From contig JBAWZV010000004.1 of assembly GCA_037142875.1 (NCBI GenBank), positions 62,001 through 126,000 of the forward strand: a DNA stretch of 64,000 nucleotides. Reading direction: 5' to 3'. The DNA comes from PALSA-600 sp037142875. Lineage in GTDB: Bacteria > Actinomycetota > Thermoleophilia > Gaiellales > Gaiellaceae. How positions within the stretch are numbered: position 1 is the first letter of the stretch; every line of letters starts with the position of its first letter. The translations under genes and the position numbers were made by a program. Under the pieces are notes generated by a model, which searched no databases, was not told the origin of the DNA, and was given only the letters and a program-made list of their open reading frames with translations. Shown one piece after another: positions 48,470-58,348 of this stretch.

Positions 48470-48966
48470 GCGACGGGCAACGCGCCGCCGAGGGAGAGCT
48501 TCCCCGGAACGGTGACGCGGTAGGTGTTCGGCGCCTGCTGGTCGCCCGGGCCGATCGTGACCGTGCCCTTGGCACCCTCGAAGACCCCGGTGCCGCCAGT
48601 GATCGGAAGCACGATGTCGCCCTGAGCGTTCGCGTTCACGTACCCCTCGTAGGTGATCGTGCCGAACGTCGGGAACGTCGCGATCGCCACCATGCGCTGC
48701 TTCGTCGCGGTCGTGTAGAGGACGCGACCTGCGTCGAACCCGACGGGCTTGCCCTTGGCCTTGCCGAACTGCGTAGCCAGGTTCTGGAGCAGATCCTTGA
48801 AGTCGATGTTGTCGCCCTTGTTCTCCTTGCCGAGCGGCTTTGTGTCGTGCTGCCGCGCGATCGTGTTGATCGACATCAGGCGGAGCGTGACGGTGTCGGC
48901 GAGCGCGGCCGTGGGCCACGAGAGCGCAACGAGCGTAAGCCCGAGTGTTGCCAGACGACGCGTCAT
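48466..48966 (-). CDS. Secreted AOC-barrel (dirigent-like) protein
   Basis: A 166-residue exported protein. The signal peptide is MTRRLATLGLTLVALSWPTA with a site after ALA. The mature domain has TVTLRLMSINTIAR, GKPVGFDAGRVLYT, a central ITGGTGVFEGAKGTVTIG and a closing NTYRVTV strand, the pattern of allene-oxide-cyclase-barrel domains. It resembles the next gene throughout, so the two are tandem duplicates. The ATG at 48966 or 48975 may start it. Function unknown; such barrels bind small hydrophobic ligands in other organisms. Confidence 0.7.
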   Translation of the reverse strand: MTRRLATLGLTLVALSWPTAALADTVTLRLMSINTIARQHDTKPLGKENKGDNIDFKDLLQNLATQFGKAKGKPVGFDAGRVLYTTATKQRMVAIATFPTFGTITYEGYVNANAQGDIVLPITGGTGVFEGAKGTVTIGPGDQQAPNTYRVTVPGKLSLGGALPVA

Positions 48967-49006
48967 AGGCGCCATTGTGCCGAACCGAACCGCTCTTGCC
49001 GGGGGA

Positions 49007-49489
49007 TCATGCAACCGGGCCGCTCGTGAAGACGAGCGAGTAGGTGTTCGGTGCCCGCTTACCCTGGCCGACACCGACGGTGAGCGTGCCGTGCGCGTGC
49101 GCGTAACGGCCCGTCCCACCCGCGACCGGGATCCCGAGCGCGCCACCTGGAAGGGCCTTGACGGGGCCGTAGAGGCGAATCGTCCCGTTCGGCAGAACCG
49201 CCTTGCCGTCGAACGTCGCAGTCGTCGGCCCCGTGAACGTCATCGTCCCCTCGTCCTGCCCGACCGTCGCGCCCGTCTTTCGCCCGAACTGCGGCGACGC
49301 GTTCACGAGCGTGTCGCGGTAGGTGACCGTGTCGCCCCTGCTCGCGCCGGCAGGGCGAATGTCGGTTGGGACGATCCGCACCGCGACCGACGTGAGACGG
49401 AGCGTGATCGAGTCCGGCCCTGCTCGCGCACTCGGCACGAGCGCCGCGACGATCAGTCCAGTAGAGACTGTTCGACGCCGCAGCCCCAT
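49007..49489 (-). CDS. Secreted AOC-barrel (dirigent-like) protein, paralogue
   Basis: A 160-residue exported protein with a signal peptide (LRRRTVSTGLIVAALVPSARA). The mature domain repeats its neighbour's pattern: SITLRLTSVAVRIV, GATVGQDEGTMTFTG, VAGGTGRYAHAHGTLTVG and NTYSLVF. The ATG is only four bases after the guaA stop, so it is probably cotranscribed with guaA. Its upstream position suggests it may be the older copy. Function unknown. Confidence 0.7.
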   Translation of the reverse strand: MGLRRRTVSTGLIVAALVPSARAGPDSITLRLTSVAVRIVPTDIRPAGASRGDTVTYRDTLVNASPQFGRKTGATVGQDEGTMTFTGPTTATFDGKAVLPNGTIRLYGPVKALPGGALGIPVAGGTGRYAHAHGTLTVGVGQGKRAPNTYSLVFTSGPVA

Positions 49490-49493
49490 GGGA

Positions 49494-51014
<1,521 letters not shown>

Positions 51015-51057
51015 GGGCCGCTCCTCCTCGAGAGAGGGGTGGCTCGGCGGGACGATC

Positions 51058-52575
51058 TCAGCTGCGACGGTAATTGGGTGCGTCCTTCGTGATCGTGATG
51101 TCGTGCGGATGCGACTCGCGCAGACCGGCACCGGTGATCCGGACGAATCGAGCGCTCTTGAGCGCCTCGACGGTCGGCGCGCCGCAGTAGCCCATCGCCT
51201 GGCGAAGCCCGCCGACGATCTGATGGACGACTGCGTTCAGCGGGCCCTTGTACGGCACCCGACCTTCGATGCCTTCGGGCACGAGCTTCTCGACGTCCTC
51301 GACATCGCCCTGGAAGTAGCGGTCCTTGGAGTAGCTGCGGGCCTTCATCGCGCCGATCGAGCCCATGCCGCGGTACTCCTTGTAGCGCTCGCCGTGCGAG
51401 AAGACAACATCGCCGGGCGACTCGTCGGTGCCCGCGAGCATCGAGCCGAGCATCACCGTGTCAGCGCCGGCGGCAAGAGCCTTGGCAACGTCACCGGATG
51501 AGATCAGCCCACCGTCGCAGATCACCGGAACGCCGTGACGGCTCGCGACGGCGGCGACGTCGTGGACGGCCGTGAGTTGCGGCACGCCGACACCGGCGAC
51601 GATGCGGGTCGTGCAGATCGACCCGGGGCCGACGCCGGCCTTGACCGCGTCTGCGCCGCCGTCGATCAGCGCCTCGGCTGCCTCACCGGTCGCGATGTTG
51701 CCGGCGATCACCTCGAACTCTCCCGATACGCCCTTGATGCGCGTCACCATCTCAACGACGCTGCGTGAGTGACCGTGCGCGGTGTCGACGACGAGGATGT
51801 CGGCACCCGCATCGACGAGCGCCTGAGCGCGCTCGAAGGCGTCGGGGCCAACCCCGACAGCGGCGCCGACCCGAAGCCGGCCGTGCGTGTCCTTGGTCGC
51901 GCGCGGAAACTCGATCCGCTTCTGGATGTCCTTGACGGTGATGAGGCCCTTGAGAACGCCGATCGAGTCGACGACGGGAAGCTTCTCGATCCGGTGTGCG
52001 TGCAGAAGGCTCTCTGCCTCGGCAAGCGTCGTCCCGATCGGTGCGGTGACGAGGCCGCTCGAGGTCATGACGGCGGACACCGGCTGCGTCATGTCCTTCT
52101 CGAAGCGGAGGTCGCGGTTGGTCAGGATCCCGACGAGGCGGCCTTCGGCGTCGGTGATCGGAACGCCCGAGACGTGGTAGTGCTCCATCAGCGCGAGCGC
52201 GTCTGCGACGAGCGCGGTCGGCGGAAGGGTCAGCGGCTCGACGATCATTCCGGACTCGGAGCGCTTGACCTTGTCGACCTCTGCGACCTGATCGGCGATC
52301 GACAGGTTGCGGTGGACGATCCCGATGCCTCCCTCACGGGCGAGCCCGATCGCCATCCGCGCCTCGGTCACCGTGTCCATCGCAGCAGAGACGACGGGAA
52401 TCTCGAGCACGATCGTCCGTGTCAGACGGGTCGCGGTCGAGACGTCGTTCGGGAGAACAGCCGACTCGGCCGGGACGAGCAGCACGTCGTCGAACGTCAG
52501 CCCTTCCTTGCCGAACTTGTCAGAGCGGGCGAACTCGGCTTCGACCTCGAACCGTTCGACTCTGCCCACGTCCAT
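51058..52575 (-). CDS. guaB: Inosine-5'-monophosphate dehydrogenase
   Basis: Rate-limiting step of guanine nucleotide synthesis (IMP to XMP). The 505-residue protein begins LTFDDVLLVPAESAVLPNDV. It has two CBS domains at about 110-225 (VSGVPITDAEGRLVGILTNR), the catalytic loop GVGPGSICTTRIVAGVGVPQ (Cys about 315) and the flap region YRGMGSIGAM. It is followed directly by guaA, giving a GMP operon. The start is supported by a TAAAGT box six bases before the ATG. Confidence 0.97.
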   Translation of the reverse strand: MDVGRVERFEVEAEFARSDKFGKEGLTFDDVLLVPAESAVLPNDVSTATRLTRTIVLEIPVVSAAMDTVTEARMAIGLAREGGIGIVHRNLSIADQVAEVDKVKRSESGMIVEPLTLPPTALVADALALMEHYHVSGVPITDAEGRLVGILTNRDLRFEKDMTQPVSAVMTSSGLVTAPIGTTLAEAESLLHAHRIEKLPVVDSIGVLKGLITVKDIQKRIEFPRATKDTHGRLRVGAAVGVGPDAFERAQALVDAGADILVVDTAHGHSRSVVEMVTRIKGVSGEFEVIAGNIATGEAAEALIDGGADAVKAGVGPGSICTTRIVAGVGVPQLTAVHDVAAVASRHGVPVICDGGLISSGDVAKALAAGADTVMLGSMLAGTDESPGDVVFSHGERYKEYRGMGSIGAMKARSYSKDRYFQGDVEDVEKLVPEGIEGRVPYKGPLNAVVHQIVGGLRQAMGYCGAPTVEALKSARFVRITGAGLRESHPHDITITKDAPNYRRS

Positions 52576-52581
52576 GAAGCA

Positions 52582-52587
52582 ACTTTA
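52582..52587 (-). promoter_or_regulatory. -10 box (TAAAGT) of guaBA
   Basis: On the minus strand, TAAAGT is followed by TGCTTC and the ATG at 52575. No leader remains for a purine riboswitch. Confidence 0.6.
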
Positions 52588-52618
52588 CCCGGCGAGCCGG
52601 AAGACGGTCGAGGGGCTG

Positions 52619-53572
52619 TCAGGCGGGGACGGCAACGAGCTCTGCAACGGTCACGCCGGCCTGCAGATGCACGGCCTCGCGGGGGTCGAAGCGGCCTGCG
52701 CCAATCTCAAGGGTCGATGCCGCTCCGGCCGCGACGGCCATTCGCAGCGCGTCCTCGTGCGACCGGCCGGCAACCTGGGCTGCGATGAAGCCTGCAAGCA
52801 GCGTGTCGCCCGCGCCGACGGTCGAGATCGGCTCCAGACGCGGTGCCACGGCTCGGAAGCGCTGAACATCGCGTCCGTCGCGGAAGAGAGCGACGCAGCC
52901 GGTGTGCGTCGTGATGATCACGTTGCGCGCCCCGAGCTCGGCGATCCGGTCGAGGCCGAGCATGAAGTCCTCGTCGTCGTGGAACTCCTGCCCGACGAGC
53001 GACTCTGCCTCGTGCTGGTTCGGCGCGACGAGAAAGGGTTCGGCGCCGATGCCGATTCGCAGTGGCTCGCCGTCGGTGTCGAGAATCACGGGGACGTGCC
53101 GCCGGGTCAGATCGTGGATCGCCTCGGCATAGAAGTCGTCGGCGACGTCCCGCGGCAGCGAGCCGGCGAGAACGACGAAGTCGGCCCCCTGGATGAGGTA
53201 GGCGATCTTCTCGCGGAGCGTCTCGAGCTCCTCGAGCTTCACCTGAGGCCCCCACTCGTTGATCTCCGTGTAGCTGGACGTGGTCGGGTCGACGACGGCC
53301 GTCGTGGTGCGCGACTCGGCCTCGATCCGAACAAAGTCGTTGAGGATCGCCTCGCCGGTCAGGCGCTCGATGATCCGCAGCCCGGCCTGGCCACCCGCAA
53401 GCCCGGTGGCGACGACGGGCACGCCAAGCGTCTTGAGCGCGCGGGCGACGTTGATTCCCTTGCCGCCCGCAAGCGGCAGGCCGGCGCTGGCGCGATGACG
53501 TTGCCCCCGCTGGAAGTTCGGCACCGTGATGGTTCGGGCGAACGCGGCGTTGAGTGTGACGGTGACGATCAC
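52619..53572 (-). CDS. PfkB-family sugar phosphate kinase (1-phosphofructokinase-like)
   Basis: A 317-residue ribokinase-family enzyme. The start IVTVTLNAAFARTITVPNF and GGKGINVARALKTLGVPVVA (about residues 36-55) match the 1-phosphofructokinase/LacC subgroup. The C-terminal signature STVGAGDTLLAGFIAA carries the catalytic Asp (about 256). It could phosphorylate fructose-1-P, tagatose-6-P or another sugar phosphate; no PTS genes are nearby to decide. The GTG at 53572 overlaps the dacA-like stop by four bases. Confidence 0.88.
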   Translation of the reverse strand: MIVTVTLNAAFARTITVPNFQRGQRHRASAGLPLAGGKGINVARALKTLGVPVVATGLAGGQAGLRIIERLTGEAILNDFVRIEAESRTTTAVVDPTTSSYTEINEWGPQVKLEELETLREKIAYLIQGADFVVLAGSLPRDVADDFYAEAIHDLTRRHVPVILDTDGEPLRIGIGAEPFLVAPNQHEAESLVGQEFHDDEDFMLGLDRIAELGARNVIITTHTGCVALFRDGRDVQRFRAVAPRLEPISTVGAGDTLLAGFIAAQVAGRSHEDALRMAVAAGAASTLEIGAGRFDPREAVHLQAGVTVAELVAVPA

Positions 53573-54699
53573 GTGATCAACCCGAGCATATTGTGGACTG
53601 TACGACGCGCATACCAGGCGATGCGCGTCCTCACGCTCGGCGCATGAACCGTCCGTGATGCAACGAGCGGACGACGGCCGATGAGCCGTGTCCCGTCGTA
53701 GACGTCGATCGTGCCGACGACGCTCCCCTTGTCGATCGGCGGGACGAGGTACGTCGGCGCGACGACCCGCTCGCTCAGCTTCACGCCGATGTGCACGACG
53801 GTCTGGAGCGGGCTCGCGGCCACGAGCTGGAGCGGCGTCATGCCGTACGGCAACGACACGTCCGCGTAGGTCGTGTCCGCCGCGACGACGTTGACCAGGC
53901 GATACCGCGCGAGGCCGTAGGCAAGCAGCGTCTCAAGATCCGCGTTGCGCTGGTACCGAGACGGCGACCCGAGGATCGCCGCGTAGAGCGTGATGCCGTT
54001 CCCCTGCACTGCTGCAACCTGCGACCAGCCCGCCCCGTGCGTGTGCCCGGTCTTGACACCGATGACGCCCGGGAAGGCGCCGAGCAGGTCGTTCCACGTG
54101 TGGACGACCCTCCCGGCAGAGATCGTGTCCGACGTCTCGGCGACGGTCGTGCGGATCACCGGGACGTGCATCGCAGCCCGCGCGAGCACGGTCACGTCTG
54201 CGGCGCTCGAGTACGCGCCGGAAGCGTCCAGCCCGTCTGGCCGGACGAAGTTCGAGTCGTGCAGGCCAAGCTGGGCGGCCTTCGCGTTCATGAGCGCCGC
54301 GAAGGCGGGGAACGACGGCGCGGTGGCGAGGGCGAGAGCGTCGGCGGCGTCGTTCGCCGACTGGATCAGTGAGGCCTTGACCAGATCGAGCACCGTGATC
54401 GACTCATGCGCGGCCAGGGCAACGGACTCCTGGCCGACGGCGGCGGCGCGGGGGTCGACGTCCACGACGTCCGTGAGCTGGTGATGTTCCAGCGCGACGA
54501 TCACTGTCATCAGCTTCGTGATCGACGCGATCGGCAGACGCGCGTCGGCGTCGTGCGAGACGATCACCTCACCCGTCGTTGCATTCACGACGATCCAGGC
54601 GCGTGCGTCGGGATCCGGTGACGGGACGGTCGCGGTTGCGGCGACAGCGGAGGTCGCGCCGGCAGTCGCCAGCGCGAGGAGGACGGCGAGGCGTCTCAT
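53569..54699 (-). CDS. D-alanyl-D-alanine carboxypeptidase (DacA/PBP5 type)
   Basis: A 376-residue exported low-molecular-mass PBP that trims the terminal D-Ala of peptidoglycan pentapeptides. The signal peptide is at about 1-20 (RRLAVLLALATAGATSAVAA). SxxK is SITKLM (about 59), SxN is SAND (about 113), and KTG is VIGVKTGHTHGAGW (about 215). A short basic C-terminus (RIAWYARRTVHNML) may associate with the membrane as the amphipathic helix of PBP5 does. The start at 54699 is just before the signal peptide and overlaps the LysM gene end by four bases. Confidence 0.92.
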   Translation of the reverse strand: MRRLAVLLALATAGATSAVAATATVPSPDPDARAWIVVNATTGEVIVSHDADARLPIASITKLMTVIVALEHHQLTDVVDVDPRAAAVGQESVALAAHESITVLDLVKASLIQSANDAADALALATAPSFPAFAALMNAKAAQLGLHDSNFVRPDGLDASGAYSSAADVTVLARAAMHVPVIRTTVAETSDTISAGRVVHTWNDLLGAFPGVIGVKTGHTHGAGWSQVAAVQGNGITLYAAILGSPSRYQRNADLETLLAYGLARYRLVNVVAADTTYADVSLPYGMTPLQLVAASPLQTVVHIGVKLSERVVAPTYLVPPIDKGSVVGTIDVYDGTRLIGRRPLVASRTVHAPSVRTRIAWYARRTVHNMLGLIT

Positions 54700-55040
54700 C
54701 GCAGCCGGATCTTCTCGCCGATGAAGAGCGCCGTTGGCGTGACGGACGGGTTGAGCGTGACGAGGGCTGCTTCGGTTAGGCCTGTCTGCGCGGCGATCGA
54801 GGCGAGCGTGTCGCCTGCCTTCACGACGTACGCGCTCCGCGCGGCGTGCGTGGCCGCCGGGTGAGCCTTCACCGGCTTGATGAGCTGGGCATGCGCCGGT
54901 GCGGGCGTGTCGCCGGTGGAGTGATCGAGCCGATGCCGCGCGAGCGCAACGAACACCGAGACGGCGAGGAGCGATGCGGCGGGCAGTGAGTAGGCGCGCC
55001 AACCGCGGCCCGGAACGGCTACCACCCCGAGACGGCCCAC
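54696..55040 (-). CDS. LysM-domain protein
   Basis: A 114-residue protein. A membrane segment lies at about 19-36 (LPAASLLAVSVFVALAR), an Ala/Pro/His-rich spacer follows, and one C-terminal LysM domain (AYVVKAGDTLASIAAQTGLT, then NPSVTPTALFIGEKIRLR) binds N-acetylglucosamine in peptidoglycan. Its start lies 22 bases inside pyrF and its end overlaps the carboxypeptidase gene, so it is translated as part of the pyrF-to-pfkB run. It may hold the carboxypeptidase near the wall; that is inference from adjacency. Confidence 0.85.
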   Translation of the reverse strand: MGRLGVVAVPGRGWRAYSLPAASLLAVSVFVALARHRLDHSTGDTPAPAHAQLIKPVKAHPAATHAARSAYVVKAGDTLASIAAQTGLTEAALVTLNPSVTPTALFIGEKIRLR

Positions 55041-55879
55041 AGCTCACTCCGGAGACGTGCAGCCTCGGCGCCCGCAGCTGTGCGGTAGTCGCCGCCCGCC
55101 TCGCGAAACGCGTAGTTGACCGAGCGCGATGCGTTGACGATGGCGCTCGCCGGGCCGCTCGTGAAGGCGCGTGCCAGGTCGGCGGGCTGCGCGCCCTGCG
55201 CGCCAATGCCCGGAAGTAGGAGCACCGAGCGCGGCATCAGCCGCCGGGCCTCTCCGACCGCCCTCGGGTGGGTGGCACCGACAACTGCGCCGACCGCCGA
55301 GAGGCCGTGCTCGCCGACGACATCGGCGCCCCAGTCGGACACGAGCTCGGCGACGTGCTGCCACATGGGTCGGCCGTCGGAGAGCGGGACGTCCTGGACG
55401 TCGCCGCCCGAGTTCGATGTCTTGACGATGCAGAAGATTCCGGCCCCGTACCGACGCGCGGCCGCGAGGTAGGGCTCGATCGACTCCCGTCCGAGCCACG
55501 GGTTCACCGTGAGGGCGTCGGCGAGCGGCTCCGCGCCCTCAAGGTACGCCGCCGAGTAGGCACGCGCCGTCGAGCCGACATCGCCGCGCTTGCCATCGGC
55601 GATGACGAGCAGCCCTGCCCGCCGCGCGTACGCGCACACCTCGGCGAACGCCGCCATCCCGGGAGCGCCAAGCGCCTCGAAGAAGGCGAGCTGCGGCTTG
55701 ACGGCGACCGCGTGCTGTGCGACAGCGTCGACGATGCCGCAGCAGAACCTCGCGACGTCGCCGCCGAGCTCCACAGGTAGCAGCTCCGGCACCGGGTCGA
55801 GACCGACGACGAGCTGGCTTCGCTTCCGGGTGACCTCCTCCGCGAGGCGGTCACCGAACATCATCGTCTCGCCGGCCAT
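55019..55879 (-). CDS. pyrF: Orotidine 5'-phosphate decarboxylase (type 2)
   Basis: Last step of UMP synthesis. The 286-residue length and the sequence place it in the long OMPdecase subfamily: SQLVVGLDPVPELLP near the start, the catalytic VIADGKRGDVGSTARAYS (Lys about 96), NPWLGRES, and LPGIGAQG for the phosphate site. The other pyr gene here, pyrE, lies 440 bases upstream on the same strand, separated by hup. A TAACCT box six bases before the ATG gives pyrF its own leaderless promoter. Confidence 0.95.
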   Translation of the reverse strand: MAGETMMFGDRLAEEVTRKRSQLVVGLDPVPELLPVELGGDVARFCCGIVDAVAQHAVAVKPQLAFFEALGAPGMAAFAEVCAYARRAGLLVIADGKRGDVGSTARAYSAAYLEGAEPLADALTVNPWLGRESIEPYLAAARRYGAGIFCIVKTSNSGGDVQDVPLSDGRPMWQHVAELVSDWGADVVGEHGLSAVGAVVGATHPRAVGEARRLMPRSVLLLPGIGAQGAQPADLARAFTSGPASAIVNASRSVNYAFREAGGDYRTAAGAEAARLRSELWAVSGW

Positions 55880-55885
55880 CCCCAG

Positions 55886-55891
55886 AGGTTA
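55886..55891 (-). promoter_or_regulatory. -10 box (TAACCT) of pyrF
   Basis: On the minus strand, TAACCT is followed by CTGGGG and the ATG at 55879. It lies immediately after the hup terminator hairpin. Confidence 0.6.
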
Positions 55892-55906
55892 TCCCCGAGA
55901 ACGACA

Positions 55907-55930
55907 GAGGGCCGCACGTATGCGGCCCTC
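55907..55930 (-). terminator. Hairpin after hup
   Basis: GAGGGCCGCA and TGCGGCCCTC form a perfect 10-bp stem with a four-base loop, 30 bases after the hup stop. The minus-strand 3' side (TGTCGTTCTC) is only weakly T-rich. It probably separates hup from pyrF. Confidence 0.65.
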
Positions 55931-55959
55931 GTCAGACAAGCATCGTGCAACGAACTGTC

Positions 55960-56235
55960 CTAGCCCTTCAGTGCCGCCTTGAGCTGGCTGCCTGCGCTGA
56001 ACTTCGGAACCGTCGTCGCGGCGATCTGGACACGCTCACCGGTACGCGGGTTGACGCCCTGGCGCGCGGCACGTGCTGCGGGCGAGAACTTCCCGAATCC
56101 GGTGAAATTCACCGTGTCACCGCTCTTGAGCGTCTCGGTAACCGCTTCCATGAAGGCATCGACGGCCTTGCCTGCATCGCGATTCGAGAGGCCGCTCTTT
56201 GTCGCGACCCTTTGGATGAACTCCTGCTTCGTCAA
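55960..56235 (-). CDS. hup: DNA-binding protein HU
   Basis: A 91-residue nucleoid protein. TKQEFIQRVATKSGLSNRDA is the N-terminal helical pair, GFGKFSPAARAARQGVNPRT is the conserved arm base with the GRNPxTG-type motif, and KFSAGSQLKAALKG closes the family pattern. No basic Lys/Ala tail is present, unlike the long mycobacterial HU. The start codon is TTG, placed after a perfect AGGAGG at six bases, one of the few strong ribosome sites in this half of the window. Confidence 0.97.
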   Translation of the reverse strand: MTKQEFIQRVATKSGLSNRDAGKAVDAFMEAVTETLKSGDTVNFTGFGKFSPAARAARQGVNPRTGERVQIAATTVPKFSAGSQLKAALKG

Positions 56236-56321
56236 AGCCTTCCTCCTGGTTGGGGTGCCATATGGTCAGACCTTGGTGAGTGACCCTAACAAGGGCGTCG
56301 GATATCGCTCAACCATGCGGA

Positions 56322-56858
56322 CTACGCCGCGGAGCGTAACGTGCTTGCGAGGAAGATCGGCCAGAGCCGAACACCGATCCTGGCGAGGGCGTCCGAGCCG
56401 CCCTCTTCACGGTCGACGACGCACACCGCATTCGACACCCGGAGGCCGACTGCGCGCAGAGCCTCGATCGCGTCGATCGCCGCACCACCCGAGGTGACAA
56501 CGTCCTCGACGAGACACACGGTCTCTCCCTCGACGAACGTCCCCTCGATCCGGTTGGTCGTTCCGTACTCCTTCGCCTCCTTACGCACGATCACGAACGG
56601 CAGGTCGCACTGCAGCGAGGCGGCTGCCGCGAGCGAGACGGCGCCAAGCTCCGGCGCACCGATCCGCTCCGCGTCCGGAGCGTGCTCGTGCACGGCTGTG
56701 GCGATCACCTCGCCGAGCGGGCCAAGCAGATCGGGACGCGTGCCGAAGCGGTACTTGTCGAGGTAGTAGGAGCTGCGCTTGCCGGAGCGGAGGAGGAAGT
56801 CGCCCTCAAGCAGGGCGGCCTCACGAATCTTGAGCGCGAGTTCGGAGAGGTCGGTCAT
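56322..56858 (-). CDS. pyrE: Orotate phosphoribosyltransferase
   Basis: Forms OMP from orotate and PRPP. The 178-residue protein has GDFLLRSGKRSSYYLDKYRF (substrate loop), VIVRKEAKEYGTTNRIEG (flexible catalytic loop) and the PRPP motif VCLVEDVVTSGGAAIDAIEA. It is at the short end of the family, like other actinobacterial PyrE. The ATG at 56858 lies one base from the end of the upstream small gene; earlier codons in the frame belong to that gene read out of frame. Confidence 0.94.
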   Translation of the reverse strand: MTDLSELALKIREAALLEGDFLLRSGKRSSYYLDKYRFGTRPDLLGPLGEVIATAVHEHAPDAERIGAPELGAVSLAAAASLQCDLPFVIVRKEAKEYGTTNRIEGTFVEGETVCLVEDVVTSGGAAIDAIEALRAVGLRVSNAVCVVDREEGGSDALARIGVRLWPIFLASTLRSAA

Positions 56859-56859
56859 C

Positions 56860-57066
56860 TCAGCACGGAACTGCAAGGAGGTCGCGGGCGAGCTCCAGCA
56901 GACGGTCGGCGTCCGGTGTGTCGTCGGCGATCGTCGCCATCGAGCCGTCGTCGCCGTAGAAGTCGACACGCTCAAGCCGACGGGACGAGCGGCGCCGGTA
57001 CATCACCGAGCCGACAAGCGATCCCGCGGCGAGCAGTAGTCCGGTGAATGCCTTACGCGGACGCAT
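56860..57066 (-). CDS. Small membrane-anchored hypothetical protein
   Basis: A 68-residue product. The basic start MRPRKAFTG and one hydrophobic helix (about 9-23) lead into RRRSSRRLERVDFYGDDGSM and a helical tail (DADRLLELARDLLA). No family recognised. It begins 14 bases inside the preceding gene and ends one base before pyrE, so it looks coupled to both. Its positive-inside Arg cluster after the helix suggests an N-terminus outside topology or a re-entrant anchor; this is uncertain. Confidence 0.55.
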   Translation of the reverse strand: MRPRKAFTGLLLAAGSLVGSVMYRRRSSRRLERVDFYGDDGSMATIADDTPDADRLLELARDLLAVPC

Positions 57067-57544
57067 CGGCCTTCCTGCGGGCGTGACGTCCGGGCGGCAG
57101 CGCAGCCGCCTCGGTGTCGGGTTCGGCAGGAGCGGAAGCGGGCGCCTCGGCGGCCGCAGCCGCCTCCGCCGGCGGAGGCGCTGCGGCGTCGTGTCCCGGT
57201 ACATCCTCGATCGAGCGTAGGCAGTGCTTGAGGTCGTAGAAGACGAGACCAACCGTCGGATCGGGGCGTGTCGTCGCGATCGCGAGGCGTCCACCCCGGC
57301 GCACGACGAAGACGCTGCCGTCGAGCGTCGCGGCCTCGAGCTGGCCGAGCTCGGGCAGGTTCCGCGAAGCGCGGAGAGCGTCCGCCTCGGACAGGAACGC
57401 GGTAATCGACTCGCCGAAACGGGCGCGACGGGCCTCGTCGTCGATCGTCGATGCGAGGACGGAGCCGTCGCTCTCGAGCACCGCGACGTGGACGACCTGC
57501 GAGGAGATCTCGGTCAGATCCGCGAGGGCTTGGGCCGCATCCAT
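57053..57544 (-). CDS. Roadblock/LC7-like protein
   Basis: A 163-residue protein. The first 110 residues (ALADLTEISSQVVHVAVLES, then GSVFVVRRGGRLAIAT and VGLVFYDLKHCLRSI) follow the Roadblock/LC7 fold of small GTPase regulators. The last 50 residues are an Ala/Pro/Glu-rich tail ending in GRHARRK. In actinobacteria such proteins sit in conservon-like GTPase modules, but no GTPase gene is nearby. The start at 57544 is set by TATGCT seven bases upstream; it is divergent from the YihY gene by 24 bases. Confidence 0.65.
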   Translation of the reverse strand: MDAAQALADLTEISSQVVHVAVLESDGSVLASTIDDEARRARFGESITAFLSEADALRASRNLPELGQLEAATLDGSVFVVRRGGRLAIATTRPDPTVGLVFYDLKHCLRSIEDVPGHDAAAPPPAEAAAAAEAPASAPAEPDTEAAALPPGRHARRKADASA

Positions 57545-57551
57545 GGCCCTG

Positions 57552-57557
57552 AGCATA
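57552..57557 (-). promoter_or_regulatory. -10 box (TATGCT) of Roadblock-like gene
   Basis: On the minus strand, TATGCT is seven bases before the ATG at 57544, within the 24-base gap between two divergent start codons. Confidence 0.5.
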
Positions 57558-57568
57558 CTTGCGGAGCC

Positions 57569-58348
57569 ATGGGACCCATCCTCAGGAAGTTCTTCGCCGA
57601 CCGCGGCACGCACCTCGCCGCGATGATCGCGTACTTCGCACTGCTCTCGTTCGTGCCGCTGCTCTTCCTGTCGCTGGCGCTGCTCGGCGCCGCCAACCAG
57701 GCCGACGAGAACTCGTTCTTCGTCCGCGAGCTCCAGCGGACGTTCCCGAGCACGTCTCTCGACTCGATCCTGCGTGCAGTCCGCGCGATCCGCGAGAACG
57801 CGACCGCGCTCGGCGCCACCGGTGGGGCGTTCCTGCTCTGGTCGTCGCTCTCGTTCTTCAGCGTCCTCGAGAGCGCGTTCAACATCGTCTACGACCGGCC
57901 GAACCGCCCATTCCTACGCGGCAAGGCGCTCGCGACGCTGATGATGGTCATCTCGCTCGCGTTCCTGTTCGCGTCGCTCGTGGCGGGGTCGATGGGCGCC
58001 GAGATTCTCAAGCGATATGGCGGGCTGAACGACAACCCCACGTTCGCGACCGTGATCTCGGTCAGCGCCTCGTTCGTCGGCTTCGTCGTCTTCCTCGCCT
58101 CGTCCTACGTCGTCCTGACGAACGACCACATGACGTGGCGCGAGGTCTTCCCCGGCGCGATCGTCGCCTCGGTCGCGCTCGAAGCGACGTTCCAGTTCCT
58201 CCCGGCCTTCGTCCAGCTCTCCAAGCACAACCCCGTCCTGCAGACGCTCTCGGGGCCGGCGGTGCTGCTCGTCTGGCTGTACGTGATGGCGAACCTGATC
58301 GTGCTCGGCGCCGAGGTGAACTTCCTCCGTCGCCGCCCCGCGCCCTAG
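57569..58348 (+). CDS. YihY/virulence factor BrkB family membrane protein
   Basis: A 259-residue integral membrane protein with six predicted segments. The family start ILRKFFADRGTHLAAMIAYF and the conserved LLFLSLALLG, AFNIVYDRPNRPFLRGK and GPAVLLVWLYVMANLIVLGA E-V-N segments identify it. Members were once called RNase BN, now considered wrong; the true function is unresolved (possible transporter). The ATG at 57569 begins the homology. Its stop shares CTAG with the convergent rdgB. Confidence 0.92.
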   Translation: MGPILRKFFADRGTHLAAMIAYFALLSFVPLLFLSLALLGAANQADENSFFVRELQRTFPSTSLDSILRAVRAIRENATALGATGGAFLLWSSLSFFSVLESAFNIVYDRPNRPFLRGKALATLMMVISLAFLFASLVAGSMGAEILKRYGGLNDNPTFATVISVSASFVGFVVFLASSYVVLTNDHMTWREVFPGAIVASVALEATFQFLPAFVQLSKHNPVLQTLSGPAVLLVWLYVMANLIVLGAEVNFLRRRPAP

